Shown piece by piece: positions 46,721-54,278 of a stretch of DNA of 64,000 nt. Every line of letters starts with the position of its first letter. Position 1 is the stretch's first letter. The position numbers and the translations under genes are program-made. The stretch lies in the NCBI GenBank assembly GCA_011620265.1, contig WOZM01000272.1, positions 22,124 through 86,123 of the forward strand, written 5' to 3'. This stretch comes from Paracoccaceae bacterium. GTDB taxonomy: Bacteria > Pseudomonadota > Alphaproteobacteria > Rhodobacterales > Rhodobacteraceae. The notes beneath the pieces were generated by a model, which was not told where the DNA came from, made no database searches, and saw only the letters and a list, made by a program, of their open reading frames with translations.

Positions 46721-47613
46721 GACGGAACGGCCTGCTTCCTGCCCTTTTGGCGGTGATGTCCTTCGGCGGCGCGGCCCTGGCCGAGCCGCTGGCGAACCAG
46801 CTCTTCGGCGCGACGAAAGTGGCGTCGCGGCAGGCGCCGGCGGCGATCGGCACATATGCCAAGGGCTGCGGCGCGGGCTTCGTCGAGCTCCCCGAAAGCG
46901 GGCCGACCTGGCAGGCGATGCGGCTTTCCCGCAACCGCAACTGGGGCCATCCGGCGCTTGTGCAGTTCGTGGCCGACCTCTCGGCCACCGCGCGCCAGCT
47001 CGGCTGGCCGGGCCTTTATATCGGCGACATGAGCCAGCCGCGCGGCGGGCCAATGACGAGCGGTCACGCCAGCCACCAGATCGGCCTTGATGCCGATATC
47101 TGGATGCTGCCGCCGCATCGGCTGAACCTCAGCCGGGGCGAGCGCGAGAGGATCAGCTCGGTCTCGGTCCGCACCGACGACCAGAGGCGCGTGAACGGCA
47201 ACTGGACCGCGACCCATTACCAGTTGATGCGCGCCGCCGCCTCCGATCCCCGGGTCGACCGGATCTTCGTCGCCGCCGCCGTGAAGGTCGAGATGTGCAA
47301 GACCGCGCGCGGAGCGGACAAGGCATGGCTGCAGAAGATCCGGCCGCTCTACGGGCACAACACCCATTTCCATGTCCGGCTGAAATGCCCTGCCGGCTCG
47401 CGCAACTGCGAGACCCAGACCCCGACCGTCGCCGAATTGTCGAAAGGCGGGGATGGCTGCGACGAGTCGCTGACCTGGTGGGTCACGACCTATCTTGACG
47501 AGCTGAAGAACCCGCCGAAGACCAAGCCCAAGGGGCCGCGCAAGAGGACGCCGCGCGAGTTCACGATGGCCGACCTGCCCAGACAATGCTCCGCCGTCCT
47601 GACCTCGGACTGA
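46717..47613 (+). CDS. mepA: Penicillin-insensitive murein endopeptidase MepA
   Basis: MepA (298 residues) is a periplasmic zinc endopeptidase that cuts peptide cross-links in murein. It has a signal peptide (LLPALLAVMSFGGAALA). The LAS metallopeptidase motifs are PMTSGHASHQIGLDADIWM and GHNTHFHVRLKCP, with Cys residues for disulfides. The start is TTG 46717, overlapping the UMF1 stop (TTGA), with GGAGA 6 nt upstream; no in-frame ATG lies before the signal peptide. The track frame begins 270 nt too early. Confidence 0.93.
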   Translation: MRRNGLLPALLAVMSFGGAALAEPLANQLFGATKVASRQAPAAIGTYAKGCGAGFVELPESGPTWQAMRLSRNRNWGHPALVQFVADLSATARQLGWPGLYIGDMSQPRGGPMTSGHASHQIGLDADIWMLPPHRLNLSRGERERISSVSVRTDDQRRVNGNWTATHYQLMRAAASDPRVDRIFVAAAVKVEMCKTARGADKAWLQKIRPLYGHNTHFHVRLKCPAGSRNCETQTPTVAELSKGGDGCDESLTWWVTTYLDELKNPPKTKPKGPRKRTPREFTMADLPRQCSAVLTSD

Positions 47614-48476
47614 TCCTCGCGGCGGCGGTCGCCGTCACCGGCGCGGTCTCCGCCGCCCCGCGCGCGGACTATGTCGGCACCTTCGTCTGGACCGATCCGT
47701 CGCCGAAATTCGGCGGGTTTTCGGCGCTCGACCTGCGCCCCGACGGTCTCGGCTTTGTGGCGGTCTCGGACAGCGCGGCATTTTTCAACGGCCGCTTCAC
47801 GCGCGGAACGAATGGCGAGGTTGTCGAGGTTGAGGCCGCACCTCCGGTGATCCCGCTGTCGCATCACGGAACCCCGGTGCAGGACCCGATGGACGATGCC
47901 GAGGGCGTCGCCTTCGCGCCGGACGGCGGGCTCTACGTCTCCTACGAGACCGAGGACCGCATCGCGCACTATGGTGCGGAGGGCCGGATCTGGCTTGGCG
48001 AGGACTGGCCCGAGCTCTTCAAGGGGTTCGAGGTCAATTTCGGGATCGAGGCGCTGGCGATCGACGCGGAGGGCGCGCTCTACGCAATGCCCGAACGCTC
48101 CGTCCCGCGTTCCGCGCCGATCCCGGTCTTCCGTGGCCGGGACGGCGTATGGGACCGGCCCTTCACGCTCAGCCGCGACGGCAACTGGCTGCCGGTCGGC
48201 GCGGATTTCGGCCCCGACGGGCGGCTCTATCTGCTGGAGCGGGACTACTGGGGCATGGTCGGCTTCATGAGCCGGGTCAGGCGGATCACGCTCGACGGCG
48301 ACCGGGTCGCGGCGGACGAGGTTCTGCTGCACACCCGAGCCGGCACGCATGACAACCTCGAGGGCCTCGCCGTCTGGCAGGACGCCGAAGGCGCGATCCG
48401 GCTGACGATGATCTCGGACGACAACTTCCTGCCGACCCAGCGCACCGAGATCGTTGACTACCGCGTGACCGAGTGA
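47586..48476 (+). CDS. Secreted phytase-like beta-propeller protein (copy 1)
   Basis: This 296-residue exported protein has a signal peptide (LILAAAVAVTGAVSAAP) and a six-bladed, esterase-like-activity-of-phytase domain: SALDLRPDGLGFVAVSD, EGVAFAPDGGLYVSYE and NLEGLAVW ... ISDDNFLP. A second, clearly related gene lies at 53291-54166, sharing ISDDNFL and the GFGPDGK/GPDGRLYLLE segment. Substrate and true activity are unknown for this family. The start lies 28 nt inside the mepA end. Confidence 0.83.
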   Translation: MLRRPDLGLILAAAVAVTGAVSAAPRADYVGTFVWTDPSPKFGGFSALDLRPDGLGFVAVSDSAAFFNGRFTRGTNGEVVEVEAAPPVIPLSHHGTPVQDPMDDAEGVAFAPDGGLYVSYETEDRIAHYGAEGRIWLGEDWPELFKGFEVNFGIEALAIDAEGALYAMPERSVPRSAPIPVFRGRDGVWDRPFTLSRDGNWLPVGADFGPDGRLYLLERDYWGMVGFMSRVRRITLDGDRVAADEVLLHTRAGTHDNLEGLAVWQDAEGAIRLTMISDDNFLPTQRTEIVDYRVTE

Positions 48477-48533
48477 CTTGACCGCATCCCCGCAAGGGCG
48501 TAGAGGCCGCCCGTTCCCCGACGGACCGGGGGA

Positions 48534-48563
48534 CCAAGTCGCCGCGACCTTGTAAAAAACGGA
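48534..48563 (+). promoter_or_regulatory. Candidate preQ1-I riboswitch
   Basis: Directly before the queuosine-precursor transporter, CAAG (48535-48538) pairs with CTTG (48549-48552) around the 10-nt loop TCGCCGCGAC. An A-rich tail TAAAAAACGG follows. The loop shares UCGC...AC with the Thermoanaerobacter preQ1-I aptamer, and CGG (48560-48562) can pair with the loop CCG (48542-48544) to make the pseudoknot. This would hide the GGA just before ATG 48570, so translational control is predicted. Confidence 0.65.
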
Positions 48564-48569
48564 TATGTC

Positions 48570-49193
48570 ATGACCCGAAATCTGATCCCTGGCATCCTTG
48601 CCATGGCCGCCATCGTGGTGGCCTCGAACATCCTCGTGCAGTTCCTGTTCGGCCAGTGGCTGACCTGGGGCGCCTTCACCTATCCCTTCGCCTTCCTTGT
48701 CACCGACCTCACGAACCGCCTTCAGGGGCCCGCCGCCGCGCGCAAGGTCGTCGTCGCGGGCTTCGTCGTCGGCGTGATCTCTTCGCTCATCGGCACCCGG
48801 ATCATCGGCGAATTCGGCCCGCTGGTGACGCTCCGCATCGCCATCGGCTCCGGCCTCGCCTTCCTCGTGGCGCAGTTGATGGACGTCTCGGTCTTCAACC
48901 GCCTGCGGGAGGGAAGCTGGTGGCGGGCGCCGCTCGTCTCGACCCTGATCGGCGCATCGCTCGACACCGCGATCTTCTTCTCCGTCGCGTTCTCCGCCGC
49001 GCTGAGCTTCGTCGAACCGGCCAATGACGTGGGCTGGGCGGGCGAGGTCCTGCCGCTTCTCGGCATCGGTCCCGTCGTCCCGCTCTGGGTGTCGCTCGCG
49101 AGCGCCGACTGGCTCGTCAAGCTGTCGCTCGCAATTGTGGCACTCGTGCCGTTCAGGGTAATTGTTTCAAAGTTGACAGCAAAAGTTGCGTAA
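48570..49193 (+). CDS. yhhQ: Queuosine precursor transporter, YhhQ-type
   Basis: This 207-residue protein has six predicted membrane helices of the vitamin-uptake-like (VUT/COG1738) family. Signature: FTYPFAFLVTDLTNRLQGP near residue 35 and the polar SLDTAIFFSVAF helix. The family takes up queuine-pathway precursors (preQ0/preQ1) for tRNA modification. A preQ1-I-like element immediately upstream independently supports this role. The gene ends in TAA 49191-49193, followed by the arfB leader. Confidence 0.88.
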   Translation: MTRNLIPGILAMAAIVVASNILVQFLFGQWLTWGAFTYPFAFLVTDLTNRLQGPAAARKVVVAGFVVGVISSLIGTRIIGEFGPLVTLRIAIGSGLAFLVAQLMDVSVFNRLREGSWWRAPLVSTLIGASLDTAIFFSVAFSAALSFVEPANDVGWAGEVLPLLGIGPVVPLWVSLASADWLVKLSLAIVALVPFRVIVSKLTAKVA

Positions 49194-49246
49194 AAACTTT
49201 TGACAAACACAAAATCTGTGGCAGCCTGTGGATAACGGCAACGCAG

Positions 49247-49264
49247 AGAAAGGAGGTGATCCAG
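49247..49264 (+). promoter_or_regulatory. Hyper-extended Shine-Dalgarno, 18-nt match to 16S rRNA end
   Basis: AGAAAGGAGGTGATCCAG is the exact reverse complement of CTGGATCACCTCCTTTCT, the usual 3' end of alphaproteobacterial 16S rRNA. The GGAGG core sits 7 nt before the GTG of the mini-ORF. Ordinary ribosome binding sites in this window match only 4-7 nt. Confidence 0.75.
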
Positions 49265-49320
49265 TGTCTAGAGTGATATTGGAGAGAGGTGTCGGGACAG
49301 TCAGGGGGGCCGTGGCCTGA
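49264..49320 (+). CDS. 18-residue leader mini-ORF
   Basis: GTG 49264 to TGA 49318-49320 encodes MSRVILERGVGTVRGAVA. It is too short for the ORF track. The evidence for translation is the exceptional ribosome binding site and good spacing. The peptide lacks a run of one amino acid that would make it a classical amino-acid attenuator. Its 3' part (CAGTCAGGG) pairs with a downstream segment, so translation would reshape the leader RNA. It lies between yhhQ and arfB. Confidence 0.55.
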   Translation: MSRVILERGVGTVRGAVA

Positions 49321-49402
49321 GGGCAAACCCAAGGGCATAGAACCCTGACTGGGCCTCGTCGACTTTCGACACCCTAACTGGCCCATCTCCGTAGATCTCG
49401 GA
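49298..49402 (+). promoter_or_regulatory. Competing hairpins of a putative arfB attenuator
   Basis: Four pairable segments lie in order. CAGTCAGGG (49298-49306, in the mini-ORF) pairs with CCCTGACTG (49343-49351). TGGGCC (49350-49355) pairs with GGCCCA (49380-49385). GGCC-CAT-CTCCG (49380-49391) pairs with CGGAGGGCC (49399-49407). That last right arm overlaps the left arm of the terminator at 49403, so antiterminator and terminator exclude each other. Function is inferred from geometry. Confidence 0.55.
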
Positions 49403-49430
49403 GGGCCGCTCCAACCCGGAGCGGCCCTTT
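49403..49430 (+). terminator. Intrinsic terminator upstream of arfB
   Basis: GGGCCGCTCC-AACCC-GGAGCGGCCC is a perfect 10-bp stem with a 5-nt loop, followed by TTTCCGTTT. It is the strongest terminator-like hairpin in the window and lies 65 nt before the arfB start. Confidence 0.85.
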
Positions 49431-49494
49431 CCGTTTGCGATCCCCCGGGGCGTCCACGCTATTCTCGGCGCCGACCCGACCGAAGGCAAAGCCC

Positions 49495-49917
49495 ATGCTG
49501 CATATCACCGACGACATCACGATTGCCGACTGGGAACTGACGGAGAGCTTCATCCGCGCGTCGGGGCCGGGCGGGCAGAACGTCAACAAGGTCTCGACCG
49601 CCGTCGAACTGAGGTTCGAGGCCGAGCGCAGCCCGCATCTGTCCCCCCAGGTCAAGGCGCGGCTGAAGCGGCTGGCCGGACGGCGCTGGACCGCCGAGGG
49701 CGCCATCGTCATCCGCGCCGAGGAAACCCGCAGCCAGGCCCGCAACCGCGAGCTTGCGCGCGAGCGGCTGGCCGAGCTGATCCGCGCCGCGCTCGTGGCA
49801 CCAAAGCGGCGGATCGCGACGCGCCCGACGCTCGGCAGCAAGAAGCGCCGGTTGAAGGCCAAGACCGAACGCGGCACAGTCAAGTCCCTGCGCGGCAAGG
49901 TCGAGGACGAGGATTGA
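49495..49917 (+). CDS. arfB: Ribosome rescue factor ArfB
   Basis: ArfB/YaeJ (140 residues) releases ribosomes stalled at mRNA ends by hydrolysing peptidyl-tRNA. The catalytic GGQ is at residues 26-28 (RASGPGGQNVNKVSTAVEL). The basic C-terminal tail that enters the mRNA channel is present (PKRRIATRPTLGSKKRRLK). The track frame begins at 49435; ATG 49495 gives the family start (MLHITDDITI). A leader with mini-ORF and terminator lies upstream. Confidence 0.95.
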   Translation: MLHITDDITIADWELTESFIRASGPGGQNVNKVSTAVELRFEAERSPHLSPQVKARLKRLAGRRWTAEGAIVIRAEETRSQARNRELARERLAELIRAALVAPKRRIATRPTLGSKKRRLKAKTERGTVKSLRGKVEDED

Positions 49918-50081
49918 TCCCGCCCGGCCCGGCCGGTTTCGGATGCCCGGCGTGCAGTCCGTGGCCGATTTCCCTCTGATCGCGGGGCAACTTGCCGCTA
50001 TCGCGAAGTCAAGCCTTGCGGTCCGGGGAATTCGGGTCGAAAACTGCACCCGCCGGCAGATGGGGTCGAGACAAGCGCAAC

Positions 50082-51488
50082 ATGCTGAAGAAAGCCTTCA
50101 TGCTCGTGTCCGGCAACGCCTTCGGCTCGGCGCTCCTGCTCTTGCGCAACCTGATCATTGCGCGGCTGATCAGCCCCGAGGATTACGGCATCGCCTCCAC
50201 TTTCGCGATCGCCATGTCGATCGTCGAGATGTTGTCCTATCTCGGTCTGAACCAGATGATCGTCATCGACAAGGATGGCGACGATCCCGGCGTGCAGAAG
50301 GCGATGCAGGGCTTTCAGGTGCTGCGCGGCCTGATGTCGAGCGCGCTCCTCTTCGTCATCGCCTACCCCTACGCGCGCTTCCTCGGGATCGAGCATATCG
50401 CCTGGGCCTATCAGGCCATCGCCTTCATTCCGCTCGTGAACGGATTGCAGCATTTCGACATGCACCGGCTGAAGCGGCATCTGAACTTCACGCCCTGGAT
50501 CGTCACCCAGGCGGTGCCGCCGCTGATCTCGGTCCTCTCGGTCTGGCCGCTGGCGCTTTACTTCGGCGACTACCGGATCATGCTGGTGGCACTTTTCGTG
50601 CAGGCCGGGGCGATGGTGATCCTGTCGCATGTGATGGCCGAGCGGCGCTATGGCCTGACCTTCGATTTCGCGCTGATCCGGCGGGCGACGGTCTTCGGCT
50701 GGCCGCTTCTTCTGAACGGCGTCCTGCTCTTCGGTGTCTTCAACGGCGAGCGGCTGATCGTCGGACGTGAGTTGGGGATGAGCCAGCTTGCAGTCTTCTC
50801 GATGTCGATCACCCTGACCCTGACGCCGACGCTGGTCCTCGCCGGGGCGACGCAGGCGTTGTTCCTGCCGCAACTCAGCGCCTCCCGCGACCGCGACGAA
50901 TCCTTCCGCTGGCTCGGCGTCGCGGCGACCGAGGCGGGCCTTGCCATCGGCGTCCTTCTGATCCTCGGCGTGGTCCTCTTGGGCGGGCCGGTGATCCACC
51001 TGCTGCTCGGGCCGAAATACGCGGCAATCCTGGAGATTCTGGTGCCGATGGCGGTGGTGCAGGCGGTGCGCGTGGCAAAGACCGGCGGATCGACCGTGGC
51101 CTTGTCGAAGGAGCGTTCGGGCAACGCGGCGGCGGCGAACCTCTTCCGGGTGCTGTCGCTGCCGATCTCGTGGTATGCCGTGACCCATACCGGCACGGTG
51201 ATGACGGTGATCTTCATCGCCATCACTGCCGAGGCGCTCGGCTATCTTCTGTCGCTGAGGCTCGCCGCGCGGCGGACGGGTATCCTGCTCGGGCCGCTGG
51301 TCCTGCCCTCGACCCTCACCGCGATGGCCTGTCTCGCCGCGCTGGTCGATGCCTGGGTGCATCCGCCCCAGACCGGCTTCGCCGCCCATCTCGACTGGTC
51401 GCGCTGGGCCGTCGCGGCGGTCTGCCTTGCCGCGCTTGCCTCGATGTCGGCGCTCCGCGGCTATCTCTGGCGACGATTCGTCCGCTAA
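50082..51488 (+). CDS. Polysaccharide flippase, Wzx/MOP family
   Basis: This 468-residue membrane protein with 12-14 helices is of the oligosaccharide flippase type. It starts MLKKAFMLVSGNAFGSALLL with LARLISPEDYGI-like RNLIIARLISPEDYGIAST, the usual Wzx signature. It would move lipid-linked sugar units across the inner membrane. ATG 50082 is preferred over the track start at 49992 because the hydrophobic region starts here; the ribosome binding site is weak. It opens the polysaccharide locus. Confidence 0.85.
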   Translation: MLKKAFMLVSGNAFGSALLLLRNLIIARLISPEDYGIASTFAIAMSIVEMLSYLGLNQMIVIDKDGDDPGVQKAMQGFQVLRGLMSSALLFVIAYPYARFLGIEHIAWAYQAIAFIPLVNGLQHFDMHRLKRHLNFTPWIVTQAVPPLISVLSVWPLALYFGDYRIMLVALFVQAGAMVILSHVMAERRYGLTFDFALIRRATVFGWPLLLNGVLLFGVFNGERLIVGRELGMSQLAVFSMSITLTLTPTLVLAGATQALFLPQLSASRDRDESFRWLGVAATEAGLAIGVLLILGVVLLGGPVIHLLLGPKYAAILEILVPMAVVQAVRVAKTGGSTVALSKERSGNAAAANLFRVLSLPISWYAVTHTGTVMTVIFIAITAEALGYLLSLRLAARRTGILLGPLVLPSTLTAMACLAALVDAWVHPPQTGFAAHLDWSRWAVAAVCLAALASMSALRGYLWRRFVR

Positions 51489-51577
51489 AGCGTTTCGGAT
51501 CTGCATTGCATCGGAATTCGAGTTTTTCCCATTCGAATTCAGATACATGCAATTTCAACATGAACCCGAAACGCTTT
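51487..51577. repeat. Nested inverted repeat element (MITE/REP-like)
   Basis: Outer arms AAAGCGTTTCGG (51487-51498) and CCGAAACGCTTT (51566-51577) and inner arms GAATTCGA (51514-51521) and TCGAATTC (51533-51540) form a long 91-nt hairpin. It is AT-richer than its surroundings. It overlaps the flippase stop codon (TAA 51486-51488) and lies 3 nt from the stop of the convergent acyltransferase gene, so it may terminate both. Confidence 0.75.
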
Positions 51578-51579
51578 GG

Positions 51580-52122
51580 TCAGGCGCGCATTTTCACCAC
51601 CTTCGCCGGCACGCCGACGGCGATGGCGCCGGCCGGCACGTCCCGGGTGACGACCGAGCCTGCCCCGATCACCGCCCCGTCGCCGATGGTGACGCCCGCG
51701 GTCAGGATCGCACGGGTGCCGATCCAGCAATCCTCGCCGATGGTGATGTCGCGCTCCACCATCTCCTGATCGGTGATGCGGGTCCCGGCGGCGAGGCCGT
51801 AATCGGCCGCGGTGACGAAGCATTCCGGCCCGAACGTGGTGCGCGCGCCGACGCGGATCCAGCTTTTCGTCTTCCCGGCCCAGAGCGATGAGCGCGCGCC
51901 GACCTGCACCTGGTCGCCAAGCGCGATGCGCTCGCCGTTGGCAAACGAGACATTCGGCGCGAGCCGCACGTCGCGGCCGAGCGTCAGAAGCCGGCGCTGC
52001 TTCACATGGGTGTAGCCGTAGTAGTGCAGGATCCGGAACGGATGGGCGAGAACCCCGGGGTCGAGAAACGACCGGACCGCCCGGGTCAGGCGCGACAACA
52101 GCGATCTTCTGGCAACGGCCAT
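51580..52122 (-). CDS. Left-handed beta-helix acyltransferase
   Basis: This 180-residue hexapeptide-repeat transferase has the repeat region from about residue 55 on ([60 protein letters not shown]). The ending [15 protein letters not shown] is the WcaF/NodL-type end. It probably O-acetylates a sugar of the polysaccharide. ATG 52122 is chosen because AAGGAGA precedes it; the track start at 52152 does not have one. It is convergent with the flippase gene. Confidence 0.85.
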   Translation of the reverse strand: MAVARRSLLSRLTRAVRSFLDPGVLAHPFRILHYYGYTHVKQRRLLTLGRDVRLAPNVSFANGERIALGDQVQVGARSSLWAGKTKSWIRVGARTTFGPECFVTAADYGLAAGTRITDQEMVERDITIGEDCWIGTRAILTAGVTIGDGAVIGAGSVVTRDVPAGAIAVGVPAKVVKMRA

Positions 52123-52287
52123 ACCGGTCTCCTTCAGGGGTCGCCCCGACATTAAGCATTCCCGCGGCCGCCGCGCAATTCCGCCCGTTTGCCGATCCCG
52201 CTTTCCGCTCTGGTCCGATCCCTGTCAATTTGCTAACACTTTCGCGGGTTAACCGGCCGGGGAACCCGGCGTCCCCAGTGAGTTGAC

Positions 52288-53304
52288 ATGTCCGAACCAG
52301 ACTTCCCGATTGCCGTCGTCGTCGTCGCCTTCCATTCGGCCGATGTGATCCTCGGCTGCGTGGAAAGCCTTCTGGCGCAGGAGGGCGGCAGGCCCGCGGT
52401 GATCGTCGTCGACAACGCCTCGGCCGACGGGACGGTCGCCACCTTGCGCGACTGGGCCGGCGCGAAGGGGGTCGACCTGCGCGAGTTCGACGCCGCCGAC
52501 CGGCCTGACCGCGCGGCGGCCGGGGCGGTGACGCTGGTCCATTCCGGCGCCAACCGGGGTTTTGCCGGCGGCGTCAATGTCGGGCTTGCCGTGGCGGCGG
52601 CGATGCCCGAGATCGGGCATTTCTGGGTGCTGAACCCCGACGCCTTCGCCGACAAGGCCGCCTGCCGCGCGATCCTTGCCGCCGCGGCCGAGACGCCCGG
52701 CTATGCCCTGATGGGCGGCCGGGTCTGCTTTGCCGAGCCGCCGCACCGGGTGCAGATCGACGGCGGGCTCGTCAACCTCTGGACCGGGGTGTCGGGCAAC
52801 GTCAATCTCGGCCGGCCGGCGGAGGAGGCGGTGCTGCCGAAGGGCGAAGACCTCGATTTCATCACCGGCGCCAGCATGGTCGCCTCGCGCGGCTTCTACG
52901 AGGCGGTGGGTCCGATGCGCGAGGATTATTTCCTTTACTACGAGGAGGCCGACTGGGCGCTTCGTCGCGGCGACATGCCGCTCGTCGTGGCACCGGGACT
53001 GGTGGTCCATCACCATGCCGGCACCGCGATCGGCTCGCCGACGCTCGAACGCCTCGCCTCGCCGTTTTCCTTCTGGTTCAAGTATCACAGCCGGATGCTC
53101 TTCATGCGCCGGTTCAATCCCGTTGGCCTGCCGGTCGCGATGGCCTATGCGACGGCGAAGGCGGGGCAGCTTCTGCTCAAGGGCGCCTTGCCGCAGGCCG
53201 GTGCGCTCCTGCGCGCGGTCTGGGGGCTCGGGCCGCCGAAAGCGGTGCGCGAAAGGCTCTCGCCCGAGGCGCGGCGGATCGCGTTCGACCGTGCGCGGAG
53301 CTAG
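52288..53304 (+). CDS. Family 2 glycosyltransferase (rhamnosyltransferase-like)
   Basis: This 338-residue GT-A fold enzyme has VVVVAFHSADVILGCVESL with VIVVDNASADGTV, ANRGFAGGVNVGL, and the DXD-like LNPDAFAD. The later segment FLYYEEADWALRR carries the general base region typical of WbbL/rhamnosyl-type enzymes. There is no signal peptide; it acts on the cytosolic face. The CDS overlaps the following phytase-like gene by 14 nt. Confidence 0.88.
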   Translation: MSEPDFPIAVVVVAFHSADVILGCVESLLAQEGGRPAVIVVDNASADGTVATLRDWAGAKGVDLREFDAADRPDRAAAGAVTLVHSGANRGFAGGVNVGLAVAAAMPEIGHFWVLNPDAFADKAACRAILAAAAETPGYALMGGRVCFAEPPHRVQIDGGLVNLWTGVSGNVNLGRPAEEAVLPKGEDLDFITGASMVASRGFYEAVGPMREDYFLYYEEADWALRRGDMPLVVAPGLVVHHHAGTAIGSPTLERLASPFSFWFKYHSRMLFMRRFNPVGLPVAMAYATAKAGQLLLKGALPQAGALLRAVWGLGPPKAVRERLSPEARRIAFDRARS

Positions 53305-54166
53305 CGTCACGACCGGGCTGGTGGCCTGCCTGATGGCGGGCGCTGCCGGCGCCGCCGACCTCATGCCGCGCGGCACCTATGAATGGCAGGAGGACCATGA
53401 TTGGTTCGGTGGCTTTTCCGGTCTCGCGATGGCCGAGGGCGGCGCCTCCTTCCTGACCGTCAGCGACGAGGGCGAGATGGTCCGCGCCCGCGTCCGGCGC
53501 GACGAGACCGGCCGGATCGCGGAGGTCGAGAGCGAATGGCAGGCCCGGCTCCGCGACAATTCCGGCAAGCCCGTGAGCGGCTTCACCGCCGATGCCGAGG
53601 CGCTCAGCGTAGCGCCGGGCGGTACGGTCTTTGTCGCTTATGAGAGCTATACGCGGATCACCTCCGTCACCCTGCCGGACCTGATGCCGGTGACGCTCCA
53701 TGCCTGGGACAGGTTCCGCGACCTCTGGGGCAATGCCGGGTTCGAAGGGCTCGCGGTGCTGCCCGACGGACGGCTGATCGCGATCCTCGAAGCGTCCGAC
53801 GATGGCACCTTCGCCACGTTCATCGGCCGGAACGCCGACTGGCGGCCCGGACCGCCGCTCCCCGCCGAAGGTGGGTTCGACGCGGTCGATGCGGGCTTCG
53901 GCCCGGACGGAAAGTTCTGGCTTCTCGAACGTCGGCTGGGCTCGGTGGTCGGCTTCGCCACCCGCATCCGCCGCTTCGCCTTTGCCGACGGCGGGTTCGG
54001 CCCTCCCGAGACGCTGCTGGAGACATCCCCCGGCACACTCGACAACATGGAAGGGATGAGCCTCTGGACCGACGCGGACGGCCATACCATCGTCAGCCTG
54101 ATCTCGGACGACAATTTCCTCTTCGTCCAGAAAACCATCCTCGCCGAATATGAGCTCCGCGAATGA
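53291..54166 (+). CDS. Secreted phytase-like beta-propeller protein (copy 2)
   Basis: This 291-residue exported protein, GTG start at 53291, has a signal peptide (TTGLVACLMAGAAGA) and the same phytase-like fold as 47586-48476. Blades include WFGGFSGLAMAEGGASFLTV, NAGFEGLAVLPDGRLIAILE, DAGFGPDGKFWLLERRLG and VSLISDDNFLFVQKT. The track places it inside a longer frame from 52730. It is translationally coupled to the GT2 gene, which suggests work on a polysaccharide-linked substrate, but this is inference. Confidence 0.8.
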   Translation: MRGASVTTGLVACLMAGAAGAADLMPRGTYEWQEDHDWFGGFSGLAMAEGGASFLTVSDEGEMVRARVRRDETGRIAEVESEWQARLRDNSGKPVSGFTADAEALSVAPGGTVFVAYESYTRITSVTLPDLMPVTLHAWDRFRDLWGNAGFEGLAVLPDGRLIAILEASDDGTFATFIGRNADWRPGPPLPAEGGFDAVDAGFGPDGKFWLLERRLGSVVGFATRIRRFAFADGGFGPPETLLETSPGTLDNMEGMSLWTDADGHTIVSLISDDNFLFVQKTILAEYELRE

Positions 54167-54278
54167 GCAGGCCGGCGCACAGATCGGCGCCGGGGCGGGC
54201 CGGCGCGACGCTTCGGCTTTGCGAAAGGACCGTGAAACCGCTATCAGCGGGACCGGACGGCCGAGACGGGAGAAAACC

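Noticed and set aside
49173-49205. Two TTGACA hexamers (49173 and 49200) as sigma-70 -35 boxes for the arfB leader
   Set aside because: No acceptable -10 sequence is found at 16-18 nt spacing, so a promoter is not claimed.
52230-52256. CTAAC...GTTAACC upstream of the GT2 gene as a CtrA box
   Set aside because: The half-sites are 11 nt apart instead of 7, so it does not fit the full motif.
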